From a bacterium (lineage in GTDB: Bacteria; Cyanobacteriota; Sericytochromatia; S15B-MN24; VGJW01), in assembly GCA_021781555.1 (NCBI GenBank), contig JAJXWQ010000002.1:1-64000 (forward strand): DNA of 64,000 nucleotides, given 5' to 3'. The notes below the pieces were generated by a model. It worked only from the letters and a program-made list of their open reading frames with translations, searched no databases and had not been told where the DNA came from. Of this stretch, positions 9,477 through 17,903 are shown in pieces. Made by a program: the position numbers and the translations under genes. Each line of letters begins with the position of its first letter. Position 1 is the first letter of the stretch.

Positions 9477-10407
9477 GGGCCGCCTCCCCCATCTTCTCGA
9501 CGAAGACATCTTCGAGGGTAGGCCGGCCGGCCGTGACCTCGAGTCCACGCTCGGCCAGACGGCGGGTCAAGCCCGGGAGATCCCGGGTGTAGAGGTGCAG
9601 CCGATCGCCGAAAGCGACGGCGCGCACCACGCCCTCGAGGCTCCCGAAATCGGCCTGCCGCGCCAGCATGTCGCCCCCACGCAGGACCGCCAGCGAATAC
9701 GGGAACGACGCGACGATCCGCTCGGGCGCATCCTCGGCCAGCCGCGCGCCCTCGTGCAGGAGGCAGATCCGATCGCAGTGCTGGGCCTCGTCCATGTACG
9801 GCGTCGTCACGAGGACCGGCACGCCCCGATCGCGCAGGCCCCCCAGGATCTCCCAGAACTCGGCACGCGAGACCGGATCCACCCCCGTGGTCGGCTCGTC
9901 GAGGATGAGCAGCTCGGGGGTGTGGATGAGGATGCAAGAAAGCGCGAGCTTCTGCTTCATGCCGCCCGAGAGCGCTCCGGCCCGCCGATCCAGGAACGGC
10001 CCCAGCATGTTGAAGGCCAGGAGTTCCTCCATGCGCGCTCGGAAAGCCGTCCGCGAGAGCCCGAAGATCTCGGCGAAAAAGCGCATGTTCTCGAGGACCG
10101 AGAGGTCGGGATAGAGCGAGAAGCGCTGCGGCATGTAGCCGATCGCCCGACGCACCCGGCGGTAGCCCGTGACCAGATCGTGGCCGCAGATCGTCCCCCC
10201 GCCACGATCCGGCAAGAGCAACGTGGCCAGGATGCGCAGCAGCGTGCTCTTGCCGGCGCCGTCGGGCCCGAGGATACCGACGATCTGCCCCCTGGCGACG
10301 GTGAGATCGAAGGGCGCCAGCGCCCGGACCTCGTCCGCACGGCCGCCGGCCCGGACGTAGCTCTTGGTGAGGCCCGCCACGGCGATCGCCGGGCCCTCCT
10401 CCGCCAT
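9463..10407 (-). CDS. ABC transporter ATPase, equivalent to the other half of YbhF
   Basis: 314 residues from ATG 10407, whose A is the last base of the TGA of the HlyD gene. Walker A is GPDGAGKSTLLR, the signature LSGGMKQKL is canonical, and Walker B is LLILDEPTTGVDP. A C-terminal extension of about 80 residues with a beta-rich 'DLPGLTRRLAERGLEV' segment and 'PTLEDVFVEKMG' is typical of drug and nodulation-factor exporters. In E. coli both ATPase halves are one protein (YbhF); here they are separate genes with a 14-base overlap. The intact signature makes this the likely main hydrolytic partner. Confidence 0.88.
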   Translation of the reverse strand: MAEEGPAIAVAGLTKSYVRAGGRADEVRALAPFDLTVARGQIVGILGPDGAGKSTLLRILATLLLPDRGGGTICGHDLVTGYRRVRRAIGYMPQRFSLYPDLSVLENMRFFAEIFGLSRTAFRARMEELLAFNMLGPFLDRRAGALSGGMKQKLALSCILIHTPELLILDEPTTGVDPVSRAEFWEILGGLRDRGVPVLVTTPYMDEAQHCDRICLLHEGARLAEDAPERIVASFPYSLAVLRGGDMLARQADFGSLEGVVRAVAFGDRLHLYTRDLPGLTRRLAERGLEVTAGRPTLEDVFVEKMGEAARARA

Positions 10408-11435
10408 CACGGCAGCCGGACCTGGACCGGCATCCCGATGCGCAGCGGCGCGCCGGGATGAAGGATGCGAACCTTGACGCCCCACACCAAGGTAGCGTCG
10501 ACGTTCCGGGTCTCGACCTGCTTGGGGGTGAACTCGGCAGCGGGCGAGATGGCCTCCACCACCCCGTCGAAGGGCTTGCCCATCGCGTCGACCACCAGGT
10601 GAGAGCCCACAAGAACCCGAGCGAGGGTCTTCTCGTCGAGGTAGACCCGGACCCACATGTCCGAGAGATCGGCGATCGCGCAGATCGGGCTGCCGGGAGC
10701 TGCCGTTTCACCTGGTTCGGTGAACTTCTTCTCGATGATGCCGGTGGTGGGCGCCACGATGGTGGCGTCGTGGAGCTGGACGCCGATCACTTCCTGCTGC
10801 GCGGCCAGTTGCCTGAGTTCGGCAGCCAGGCCCTGACGCTGGGCAACCAGAGCCTGGCCTTCGGCCGCCAAACCCTGGCGCCGGGTGGCGAGATCGGCAA
10901 AGGCGAGATCCGCGGCTGCAAGCGCGTCCCGAGAGGTCTCGGCGGCCGTCGTCACGGTGTCGAGCTGCTCGCGGGTCGTGCCGCCGCCGGCAAAAAGGGC
11001 CCGCACGCGGGCCAGGTTGACGCGGGCCAGGCGATGGGAGGCGGCCACCTGGCTCGAAGAGGCTCTGGCCCGGCTCGTGGCGACGGCCAGCGCGGCCTGC
11101 TTGGCGGCGAGCTGCGAGGCCGAGGCCGCGAGCGCCGCCTGCTTGGCGGCAACCTGGGCACGCTGCGCCGAGAGAACGTCGAGCTGGGCCTTGAGGCGGG
11201 CCGCGTCGATCCTGCCGAGGATCTGGCCAGCTTTGACCTTTTCGCCCTCGTGAAGATCCAGGCGGAGGATCTGCCCGCCGAAGTTGGCCGAGAGCGTGAC
11301 CTCCCGGGCATCGATCGTGCCGGAGCTAAGGAAGCCGGGATCCGGCCGCGAGCAGCCCGAAGCAACGACCAGCCCCAGGGCCAGCGGCACGAGGGCGGCC
11401 GCGCGGGCCGGCTTCGGAAAACGGGGTCGGCGCAT
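10407..11435 (-). CDS. HlyD/MFP-family periplasmic adaptor lipoprotein, YbhG-like
   Basis: 342 residues. The N-terminus is a lipoprotein signal with VASGC (Cys about residue 28). It has a first lipoyl-like half ('SANFGGQILRLDLHEGEKVKAGQ'-type strand motif), a long Ala/Gln-rich coiled-coil hairpin at about 80-220, and a second half with 'ATIVAPTTGIIEKKFTEPGE'-type and barrel strands. Such adaptors bridge an inner-membrane exporter to the outer envelope. It is first in the operon, with AAGGAGG six bases before the ATG, and is coupled to the ATPase gene by TGATG. Its lipid anchor, presence in a five-gene operon and order agree with a YbhGFSR-like efflux system. Confidence 0.87.
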   Translation of the reverse strand: MRRPRFPKPARAAALVPLALGLVVASGCSRPDPGFLSSGTIDAREVTLSANFGGQILRLDLHEGEKVKAGQILGRIDAARLKAQLDVLSAQRAQVAAKQAALAASASQLAAKQAALAVATSRARASSSQVAASHRLARVNLARVRALFAGGGTTREQLDTVTTAAETSRDALAAADLAFADLATRRQGLAAEGQALVAQRQGLAAELRQLAAQQEVIGVQLHDATIVAPTTGIIEKKFTEPGETAAPGSPICAIADLSDMWVRVYLDEKTLARVLVGSHLVVDAMGKPFDGVVEAISPAAEFTPKQVETRNVDATLVWGVKVRILHPGAPLRIGMPVQVRLP

Positions 11436-11597
11436 CAGTCGCCTCCTTCAATTAAACCAAAGGGTCAAAGCCTGCCATCCGTAGCATGCCCCGAGCGCTC
11501 GCCCCTATCGCGCAAGGAGGGCCGGAGCTGCCATAATGGGGGCCTGCAAGGCAACGCCCCCCGGCCATTTGCCCCGCCGACCTCAGAAGGGAATCGC
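11436..11597. promoter_or_regulatory. Divergent intergenic region between exporter and Mo-hydroxylase operons
   Basis: 162 bases between divergent start codons must hold promoters for both operons. A CATAAT hexamer at 11532-11537 could be a -10 for the plus-strand genes, and there is an AT-rich patch near 11448-11460, but I see no convincing -35 match for either. AAGGAGG precedes the exporter start and AGAAGGG (11585-11591) precedes the Mo-hydroxylase start. Confidence 0.35.
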
Positions 11598-12425
11598 ATG
11601 ACCCGGGAGTTTCACCGGCCCGCCACGATCGCCGCCGCGCTCACGCTCAAGCGGAGCCTGGGTGGTGACGCCGCCTTCCTGGCCGGGGGGACGCTCGTCA
11701 ACTCCCGCCGGTTCGCGGGGCGACCCGGGCACCTCATCAGCCTGGCCGCGCTGGATCTGGATCGGATCGAGGTCCGGCCCGGTCAGATCGCCCTCGGCGC
11801 CACGGTCACGCTGCAGGCGCTGGTCGATGCCCCGGGGCTTCCTGCGACGCTCCGACAGGCGGCCTTGCTGGTCGGCAACCGGAACATCCGCAACCAGGCC
11901 ACCCTCGGCGGCCAGATCGGTGCGGCAGAGCCCCACGGAGCGCTCCTGCCGACCTTGCTGGCCCTGGAGGCCAGCGTCGTCGAGGACGATGGCCTGGCGG
12001 CTCGGGACCGGAGCCTCGAAGCGGTGCTCGAAAGCGGCCTCGAGGGGATCCTCAGCTGGATCCACCTCCCGGTTTCTTTAGGCAGCCGGGGAGCCGGTCT
12101 GGCTCGCTACGCCCGCACGGCGGCCGACCTCTCGCTGCTCCACGCCGCCGTGAGTCTGGGTCGCTCGGGGGATCGCGTGGATCGTCCGATCGTGGCCTTC
12201 GGTGGGATCGGCCCACGCGCCACGCGCCTGGCGGCCGTGGAGGAAGCCCTTGCCGACGCCCGCATGCCCGATCCGGCGGCGATCGCGGCCGTGGTCGAGA
12301 ACGCCGTGGATCCCGCTTTTGATGTTCGCGGCAGCGCCCAGTTCAAGCGCTACATGGCCGGAGTGCTGGTCGCAGACGCCCTGGCTCGAGCCTGGAAGGC
12401 TGCATCCGAGGAGGCAGGTCGATGA
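11598..12425 (+). CDS. ygfM: FAD-binding subunit of molybdenum hydroxylase (YgfM/CoxM-like)
   Basis: 275 residues. It has the FAD-binding pattern of the xanthine dehydrogenase/CO dehydrogenase medium subunit: 'AFLAGGTLV' near the N-terminus, 'GNRNIRNQATLGGQIG' at about 95-110, and a C-terminal CO_deh_flav_C-like domain ('AFGGIGPRATRL'). It would pass electrons from the iron-sulfur centres of the next gene product to NAD+ or another acceptor. AGAAGGG precedes the ATG and the stop overlaps the next ATG (ATGA). Together with the next two genes it matches the E. coli ygfM-xdhD-yqeB set linked to selenium-dependent molybdenum hydroxylases. The symbol is assigned by family and context only. Confidence 0.85.
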   Translation: MTREFHRPATIAAALTLKRSLGGDAAFLAGGTLVNSRRFAGRPGHLISLAALDLDRIEVRPGQIALGATVTLQALVDAPGLPATLRQAALLVGNRNIRNQATLGGQIGAAEPHGALLPTLLALEASVVEDDGLAARDRSLEAVLESGLEGILSWIHLPVSLGSRGAGLARYARTAADLSLLHAAVSLGRSGDRVDRPIVAFGGIGPRATRLAAVEEALADARMPDPAAIAAVVENAVDPAFDVRGSAQFKRYMAGVLVADALARAWKAASEEAGR

Positions 12426-15367
12426 CCGTGCGTGTGAGGCTCGACGGAAGGCTCAAGGACCTCGACGCCGCGCCCGGCGACAACCTCAGGGAGGCGCTCG
12501 TTGGAGCGGGGATCCTCTCGGCGCGCAACGGCTGCAGTGGCGAGGGATCGTGCGGGGCCTGCGCGGTGCTCGTGGAAGGCCGGCAGGTCAACACCTGCTT
12601 GCTGCTCGCCGGCCAGGTCGAGGGCCAGGAGATCCGCACGGTGCAGTCCCTTGCGACCGAGGCCCCCGCCGGCGCGCTGCGGGCTCCGCGGCAACTGTCC
12701 GTGCTGCAGGCCGCCTTCGTCGAATCCGGGATCGTGCAGTGCGGCTACTGCACGCCCTCGATGCTGACCGCGGCCCAGGAGTTGCTCGAACGCAACCCCG
12801 ATCCGGACCGTGAGCAGATCGAGGATGCACTCTCTGGCACGTATTGCCGCTGCACCGGCTACGAGCAGGTGTTCGGTGCCATCCAGACGGCTGCGCGCCG
12901 GCTGGCCGATCCGAGCTACGCCCCCCCGGTCATCCCGGAATTTCGCGACGACCTCCGGGTCGTGGGCAAGCGAGCCGCCAAGGTCGATGCGCCCAACTTC
13001 GCGCGGGGCGGCCGGGCCTTTGTCGAGGATCGCGTTTCCGAGCGGACCTGTCACCTCAAGATGCTGGGCAGCCCGCATGCCCACGCTTACATCAAGCGCA
13101 TCGACACCGCGGCCGCCGAGCGCCTGCTTGGCGTGGTCGCGGTGCTGACGCACCTCAACACGCCAAAAATCGTCTATGGCTCGGCTGGCCAGGGATTTCC
13201 CGAGCCCTCGCCCTACGATCGCCGGATGTTCGGCCAGAAGCTCCGCCATGTGGGCGATCGCGTCGCCGCCGTCGTCGCCGAGACAGCGGAGATCGCCAGC
13301 CAAGCGCTCGCTCTCATCGACGTGGAGTACGAGGTCCTCGCGCCCGTCCTCACGCTCGACGACGCCCGCGCTCCGGGCGCGCCGATCGTCCACAACGGCG
13401 CGCTGGCCTTCGTCACCGGCGGCCCGGCCGAGCTCGACAACTCGGCGGCCGATCCGCGCGACGGCGAGATCCTGTACCAGTTCCCCATCCACGCCGATCC
13501 CCGGCGCAACCTGGCAGCCAGCGTCTCGGGCGGCATCGGCGACGTCGCTCGGGGTTTTGCCGAGGCCGACGTCATCCTCGAGCGGGAGTACAGTGGCGGG
13601 TCGGTGCAGAGCGCTCCGCTCGAGCCGCACATCGTCTACACCAAGATGGAGGGCGATCGCCTCGTCATCCACGCATCCACCCAGGTTCCCTGGCACGTCC
13701 GGCGGATCGTGGCGCGCATCCTCGACGTGCCCGAGACACGCATCCGCGTCACCAAGGAGCGTACGGGCGGTGCCTTCGGTGCCAAGCAGGACGTGGTGCT
13801 CGAGGACGTTGCAGCCTACGCCACCTGGATCACCGGACGGGACGTCCTCTTCCGCTACACCCGCGAGGAGGAGTTCATCGCCTCGCGCACGCGCCATCCC
13901 ATGACCATCCGGGTCAAGCTTGGCGCTCGGCGCGACGGCGCCCTGGTCGCCATCGAGATGGACGCGGTGGCCAATACCGGCCCCTACGGCGCGCACTGCC
14001 TGACCGTGCCGATGAATGCCTGTTCCAAGTCCCTGCCGCTCTTCCTGTGCGACAACGTGCACTTCACGGCGTCGGCCTACTATTCCAACATCGCCCCCAA
14101 CGGGGCCTATCAGGGCTACGGAGCGCCCCAGGGGGCCTTCGCGCTGCAGCTCGCCGTCTGCGAGATGGCCGCCGAGCTTGGCATGGACCCCATGGACCTC
14201 CTCGAGAAGAACCGCGTGCGCGAGGGAGCGATGCTCGAGATCCTCAAGTGCCTGGGCGAAGGCCGGGAGGGTATCCCGCAGCTGGTCTACTCCTGCGGCC
14301 TGGATCAGGCACTCGACCAGGGCCGCCGCCTGCTCGACTGGAACCACCGCCAGGAGTGCGACGAAGCCGACGTGCGCATCGGCAAGGGCGTCGCGCTCGT
14401 CCAGCAGGGTTCAGGGCTGCCGGGCCTGGACTCGGCCAATGCCACGCTGACGATGAACGGCGACGGCACGTTCATGCTGCTGTCGGGGGGGGCCGATCTC
14501 GGCACCGGGCTCGATACGCTGACGACCAAGCTCGCCGCGGAGGTCCTGTGCGCGAGGATCGAGGACATCGCCATCACCTCGGGCGATACCGACGTCACGC
14601 CCTTCGACACCGGTGCATACGCGTCGAGCGGCACCTTCTTCTCGGGCGGGGCGGCGCTCAACGCGGCCCGCGAGATGAAGCGCAAGATCCTCGACGCCGC
14701 GACCGAGGTTCTCGGCGAACCGGCAGAGAATCTCGAGCTGGTATTCCCGTCGACCGTGCGGGGCAAGACCGGCAGCGCGACCTACGACGCCATCGCCCGG
14801 AACACGCAGAGCGGCACCGGTCGGGGCCAGCTGGTGGCCACGGCGCACTTCATCGCGGACAAGGGCTCCTTCCCCTACGGCGCGCACTTCTGCCAGGTGG
14901 CGGTCAACACCCGGACGGGGGCGGTGCAGGTGCAGAAGTACTACGCCCTGCAGGACTGCGGAACTCCGATCAATCCGGAACTGGCCCTTGGCCAGGTCTA
15001 CGGAGGGGTGCTCAAGACCATCGGGCACGCCCTCTACGAGGAAATGGTGTACGACGACGCCGGCCGCTGCCTCAACCCCAACTTCACCGACTACAAGATT
15101 CCGGGCATCGGCGATCTGCCGGACGACTTCCGGGCCATCTTGATCGAGACCGACGATCCCTTTGGCCCCTTCGGGGGGAAATCCATCTCGGAGATCGCCA
15201 CCAACGGCGCGGCGCCCGCGATCGCCGCCGCGATCCACGACGCGGTCGGCGTGTGGATGCGCGACTGGCCCTTCACGCCGGAGAAGATCCTGCGCGCCCT
15301 GGGCAAGCTCGAGTCCACGTCAGGCTCGGCGACCAGGTCCGAGCTGGCGGCACAGGCGATCCAATGA
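12422..15367 (+). CDS. xdhD: Fused 2Fe-2S / molybdopterin subunit of molybdenum hydroxylase (XdhD-like)
   Basis: 981 residues. The N-terminus carries two [2Fe-2S] motifs: NGCSGEGSCGAC (about 36-46) and CGYCTPS...CRCTGY (about 106-148). The rest is the Mo-cofactor domain with GGAFGAKQD (about 449), AYQGYGAPQG (about 563) and GGKSISE near 918, where the Glu is the likely catalytic base. Fusion of these two units is the arrangement of XdhD and related selenium-dependent purine hydroxylases. The position usually read as RGFG in xanthine dehydrogenases is QGYG here. Probable role: hydroxylation of a purine or other N-heterocycle in the cytoplasm. Coupled by ATGA to the FAD subunit. Selenium dependence is inferred from family and from YqeB downstream. 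Confidence 0.88.
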   Translation: MTVRVRLDGRLKDLDAAPGDNLREALVGAGILSARNGCSGEGSCGACAVLVEGRQVNTCLLLAGQVEGQEIRTVQSLATEAPAGALRAPRQLSVLQAAFVESGIVQCGYCTPSMLTAAQELLERNPDPDREQIEDALSGTYCRCTGYEQVFGAIQTAARRLADPSYAPPVIPEFRDDLRVVGKRAAKVDAPNFARGGRAFVEDRVSERTCHLKMLGSPHAHAYIKRIDTAAAERLLGVVAVLTHLNTPKIVYGSAGQGFPEPSPYDRRMFGQKLRHVGDRVAAVVAETAEIASQALALIDVEYEVLAPVLTLDDARAPGAPIVHNGALAFVTGGPAELDNSAADPRDGEILYQFPIHADPRRNLAASVSGGIGDVARGFAEADVILEREYSGGSVQSAPLEPHIVYTKMEGDRLVIHASTQVPWHVRRIVARILDVPETRIRVTKERTGGAFGAKQDVVLEDVAAYATWITGRDVLFRYTREEEFIASRTRHPMTIRVKLGARRDGALVAIEMDAVANTGPYGAHCLTVPMNACSKSLPLFLCDNVHFTASAYYSNIAPNGAYQGYGAPQGAFALQLAVCEMAAELGMDPMDLLEKNRVREGAMLEILKCLGEGREGIPQLVYSCGLDQALDQGRRLLDWNHRQECDEADVRIGKGVALVQQGSGLPGLDSANATLTMNGDGTFMLLSGGADLGTGLDTLTTKLAAEVLCARIEDIAITSGDTDVTPFDTGAYASSGTFFSGGAALNAAREMKRKILDAATEVLGEPAENLELVFPSTVRGKTGSATYDAIARNTQSGTGRGQLVATAHFIADKGSFPYGAHFCQVAVNTRTGAVQVQKYYALQDCGTPINPELALGQVYGGVLKTIGHALYEEMVYDDAGRCLNPNFTDYKIPGIGDLPDDFRAILIETDDPFGPFGGKSISEIATNGAAPAIAAAIHDAVGVWMRDWPFTPEKILRALGKLESTSGSATRSELAAQAIQ

Positions 15368-15394
15368 CCGGGCCCCGTCGCTACCGGAGCGGTT

Positions 15395-15417
15395 CGGGCC
15401 TCAAGCTGGAAGGCCCG
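15395..15417. terminator. GC hairpin after the xdhD-like gene
   Basis: CGGGCCT (15395-15401) and AGGCCCG (15411-15417) form a perfect 7-bp stem with a 9-base loop, 28 bases after the stop codon. It lies in a 115-base gap before yqeB. There is no T-tract, so it may only slow transcription or stabilise RNA. Confidence 0.3.
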
Positions 15418-15482
15418 GCAAGAGGCCATTTTCCGACGCCACGGGAGCGCTGCCGCAGCGCAGGGTATCGTTCCAGCGAGCC

Positions 15483-16322
15483 GTGACCAAGGTCCTCATC
15501 AAAGGTGCCGGGGAGCACGCATCGGGAACGGCTCACCGCCTCTTTCGCGCCGGTTTTACCGTGGCCATGACCGAGCTTTCCCGCCCCACGGCCGTGCGCC
15601 GGTCGGTCGCCTTCTGCTCGGCCGTCTACGAGGGCGAGATCGTCGTCGAGGGCGTGCGCGGCGTCGGCTATGGCCAGGACCTGAGATCCCACCTGAGTTC
15701 GCCGCTTTTCGGGCTCGACGCGGCCCTTTCCGGCGCCGACTTCATCGCGGTGGTCGTCGACCCGGCCGACTCGCTCAAGGAGCGCTGGCGGCCGGACGTC
15801 ATCGTGGATGGCCGCATCGCCAAGCGCAATCTCGACTGTCGTCTCGACGACGCCCCCCTCGTGATCGGCCTGGGACCGGGCCTGGAAGCTGGCCGGGACG
15901 TGCACCAGGCGATCGAGACCCAGCGCGGCCACGATCTGGGCCGCATCATCACGAGCGGGCTCGCCTCGCCCAACACCGGCACGCCCGGCGTCATAGCCGG
16001 AGTGTCCCACCAGCGCGTCCTGCGCGCTCCCGCAGCCGGCATCCTCGAGGCCCGGCGCGACATCGGTGATGCCATCGAGGCCGGCGAGATCCTCGCCACG
16101 GTGGCAGGCCATCCGGTCCAGGCCGAGATCTCCGGCGTGCTGCGTGGCCTCGCCCATCCCGGCCTGCCGGTGCGCTTGGGCCAGAAGATCGGCGATATCG
16201 ACCCGCGGGGCGATCGTGCCGCGTGCTGGACGCTGTCCGACAAGACCCGCACGATCAGCGGATCGGTGCTGGAGGCCATCCTGGCGGCCGGCTTCCTGCC
16301 CGCTTCGCGGCGCGCTATCTAG
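15483..16322 (+). CDS. yqeB: YqeB-like protein of selenium-dependent molybdenum hydroxylase maturation
   Basis: 279 residues from GTG 15483, where homology starts (VTKVLIKGAGEHASGTAHRL). The opening has the 'IKGAGE.ASG.A.RL..AGF.V.M.E' pattern of the EF2563/YqeB family, followed by 'PTAVRRSVAFCSAVYEGE' and 'DCRLDDAPLVIGLGPGLEAGRD'. The C-terminal part resembles a biotinyl-like hairpin ('VLRAPAAGILEARRDIGD.IEAGE'). The family is found beside selenium-dependent molybdenum hydroxylases and is thought to act in their maturation; the exact reaction is not established. It lies 115 bases after the xdhD-like gene on the same strand. The Shine-Dalgarno is weak. Confidence 0.85.
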   Translation: MTKVLIKGAGEHASGTAHRLFRAGFTVAMTELSRPTAVRRSVAFCSAVYEGEIVVEGVRGVGYGQDLRSHLSSPLFGLDAALSGADFIAVVVDPADSLKERWRPDVIVDGRIAKRNLDCRLDDAPLVIGLGPGLEAGRDVHQAIETQRGHDLGRIITSGLASPNTGTPGVIAGVSHQRVLRAPAAGILEARRDIGDAIEAGEILATVAGHPVQAEISGVLRGLAHPGLPVRLGQKIGDIDPRGDRAACWTLSDKTRTISGSVLEAILAAGFLPASRRAI

Positions 16323-16323
16323 A

Positions 16324-16419
16324 GTGCTCCCGGTTTGAATGGATCGAGCCCGATGAGTCAAACGGGGCCCGGTTGCGCAGCGAAGCGACCGCGCAGAGGG
16401 CCCCGTTCAAACTGCAAAA
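16324..16419. repeat. Interspersed repeat, full copy A
   Basis: About 96 bp that align without gaps, at roughly 85 percent identity by eye, to 45824-45919. It holds a perfect 10-bp inverted repeat, AACGGGGCCC (16361-16370) and GGGCCCCGTT (16398-16407), around a GC-rich core with GCAGCGAAGCGACC. A second pair, CCCGGTTTGA and TCAAACGGGG, flanks the left half. It starts directly after the yqeB stop codon. Confidence 0.75.
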
Positions 16420-16525
16420 GGCCGAGCCCGATTCGCCCGGCGAGGATCGGTCCCGAGGAGTCCAAGGGGGCCCGCTCCAAAGACAACAAACCCAGGATCC
16501 TCGGATTCGGGGGCGAAGATCACGA

Positions 16526-16555
16526 TTGGCAACAATGGTTAAGGTGGGGTAGTAT
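16526..16555 (+). promoter_or_regulatory. Candidate promoter for the SpoIID-like gene
   Basis: TTGGCA (16526-16531), an 18-base spacer and TAGTAT (16550-16555) resemble a housekeeping promoter 21 bases before the gene start. AAGGTC at about 16562-16567 could serve as ribosome binding site. Confidence 0.5.
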
Positions 16556-16576
16556 CAAGGTTAAGGTCAACAAAGA

Positions 16577-17839
16577 ATGGTGCCAGGTCGATTTTCGCGC
16601 CCGTGGCGCGCGGTGGCCCTGACGGTGCTGCTGTCGGGGTGCGGGCTGCCGGTGGGTCAGCTAGCCGAGAACGGTGCTGCGGATCCGGGACTCGGGCTCT
16701 GGGCACTCGGCGCCTCCGGATCGGGTCCGCAGGGCGGCTCGGCGGCCCTGATGCCGCAGTTCCCGGCAAACCTCGGGCTGCTGGGCACCGCCGTGCTCCC
16801 GGCCTCCGTCGGGATCGGGATCGCGGTCGGGCGCTCGGCCATCGCGGTGGGGCTCCAGGGGCCGGCAACGGTCGGGAACGCGCGACTTCCGGCCGGCGCC
16901 AGCTACGAGTTCCAGGCCACCGGCGGGAGCGTCCGCCTGCTCGAGAACGGCCAGGTCGTGGTAACCCGGAGCGCGCCGATCCTGGTGAGCCCCGCCACCG
17001 ACGGAACGCTCGATTGGAACGGACGCCGCTACCGCGGCTCGTTCGAGGCCCTCGCCACGCCCGGAGCTCCGGACTGCGTCACCCTGGTCGATCGCCTCCC
17101 GCTCGAATCCTATCTGCTGGGCGTCGTGCCCGCCGAGATGCCGGCATCCTGGCCCGAGGCGGCCCTCGAGTCCCAGGCGATCGCCGCTCGCACCTATGCG
17201 GCCGCCAACATCGGCCGGCACGCGGACCAGGGATTCGACCTGTATGGCGACACCCGAGATCAGGCTTACGGCGGAGCGTCGGCCGAGACCCTGGCCTCGG
17301 ACGAAGCCGTACAGGCGACCACGGGCGTCGGATTGACCTACCAGGGGCGGATCATCTCGGCGCTGTTCCATGCCTCGTCCGGCGGACAGACCGACGACGC
17401 GATCGCCGTCTGGGGCATCGATCTTCCCTACATCCGCGGAGTGGACGACATCGACATCTCGCCCTATGCCCACTGGACCCGCGTACTGTCCACCGCCAGG
17501 GTGCAGGCCGGTCTCGCGGCACAGGGCATCGCGATCGGAAGCCCGGCTCGCCTGTCGGTCCAGACCTACACGGCCCACGGGCGGGCCCGCTGGCTCACGG
17601 TGAGCGGCCCTGCGGGCAGCGCCGTGGCAGACGCCAACTCTTTCCGCCTGGCCACCGGCCTGCCCAGCACGCGTTACCAGCTGGCGGCCGTCGCCGGCGG
17701 CTGGAAGTTCACCGGGGGCGGCTTCGGGCACGGGCTCGGCATGAGCCAGTGGGGCGCCAAGGCCTACGCGGATCTCGGCTGGAGCTACGGCCAGATCCTG
17801 ATGCATTACTATACGGGCGTGAACCTGGCGACCTTCTGA
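16577..17839 (+). CDS. SpoIID/LytB-family lipoprotein, probable peptidoglycan glycosylase
   Basis: 420 residues. The N-terminus is a lipoprotein signal with LSGC. The SpoIID domain covers about 150-420: 'LPLESYLLGVVPAEMPASW' with the candidate catalytic Glu in PAEMP, 'LESQAIAARTYA', 'GDTRDQAYGG', 'FHASSGGQT' and the terminal 'GHGLGMSQWGA'. SpoIID enzymes are lytic transglycosylases cutting glycan strands lacking stem peptides; homologues occur widely in non-sporulating diderms, where they act in cell-wall remodelling. It is flanked by a repeat element upstream and a convergent gene downstream, so it is probably monocistronic. Nothing links it to the catabolic genes on either side. Confidence 0.88.
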   Translation: MVPGRFSRPWRAVALTVLLSGCGLPVGQLAENGAADPGLGLWALGASGSGPQGGSAALMPQFPANLGLLGTAVLPASVGIGIAVGRSAIAVGLQGPATVGNARLPAGASYEFQATGGSVRLLENGQVVVTRSAPILVSPATDGTLDWNGRRYRGSFEALATPGAPDCVTLVDRLPLESYLLGVVPAEMPASWPEAALESQAIAARTYAAANIGRHADQGFDLYGDTRDQAYGGASAETLASDEAVQATTGVGLTYQGRIISALFHASSGGQTDDAIAVWGIDLPYIRGVDDIDISPYAHWTRVLSTARVQAGLAAQGIAIGSPARLSVQTYTAHGRARWLTVSGPAGSAVADANSFRLATGLPSTRYQLAAVAGGWKFTGGGFGHGLGMSQWGAKAYADLGWSYGQILMHYYTGVNLATF

Positions 17840-17870
17840 TCGCCAGGGCCGATTTCGGCTCGAAAGGCGC

Positions 17871-17899
17871 GGGCCCGGTTGCGCAGCGCAGCGACCGAG
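17871..17899. repeat. Interspersed repeat, partial copy
   Basis: The core of the repeat: bases 17871-17897 are identical over 27 positions to 45865-45891 (GGGCCCGGTTGCGCAG...). It lies in the 64-base gap between the convergent spoIID-like and preA genes. Neither end of the full element is preserved. Confidence 0.65.
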
Positions 17900-17903
17900 C
17901 CGG

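Noticed and set aside
12350-14347. 665-codon antisense frame opposite the xdhD-like gene
   Set aside because: Low-complexity His/Arg/Gly-rich sequence from GC codon bias; the plus strand has all Mo-hydroxylase motifs.
17871-17899. GC-rich repeat core as a simple terminator
   Set aside because: It has no stable stem by itself here and matches a dispersed element at several other sites, so it is listed as a repeat.
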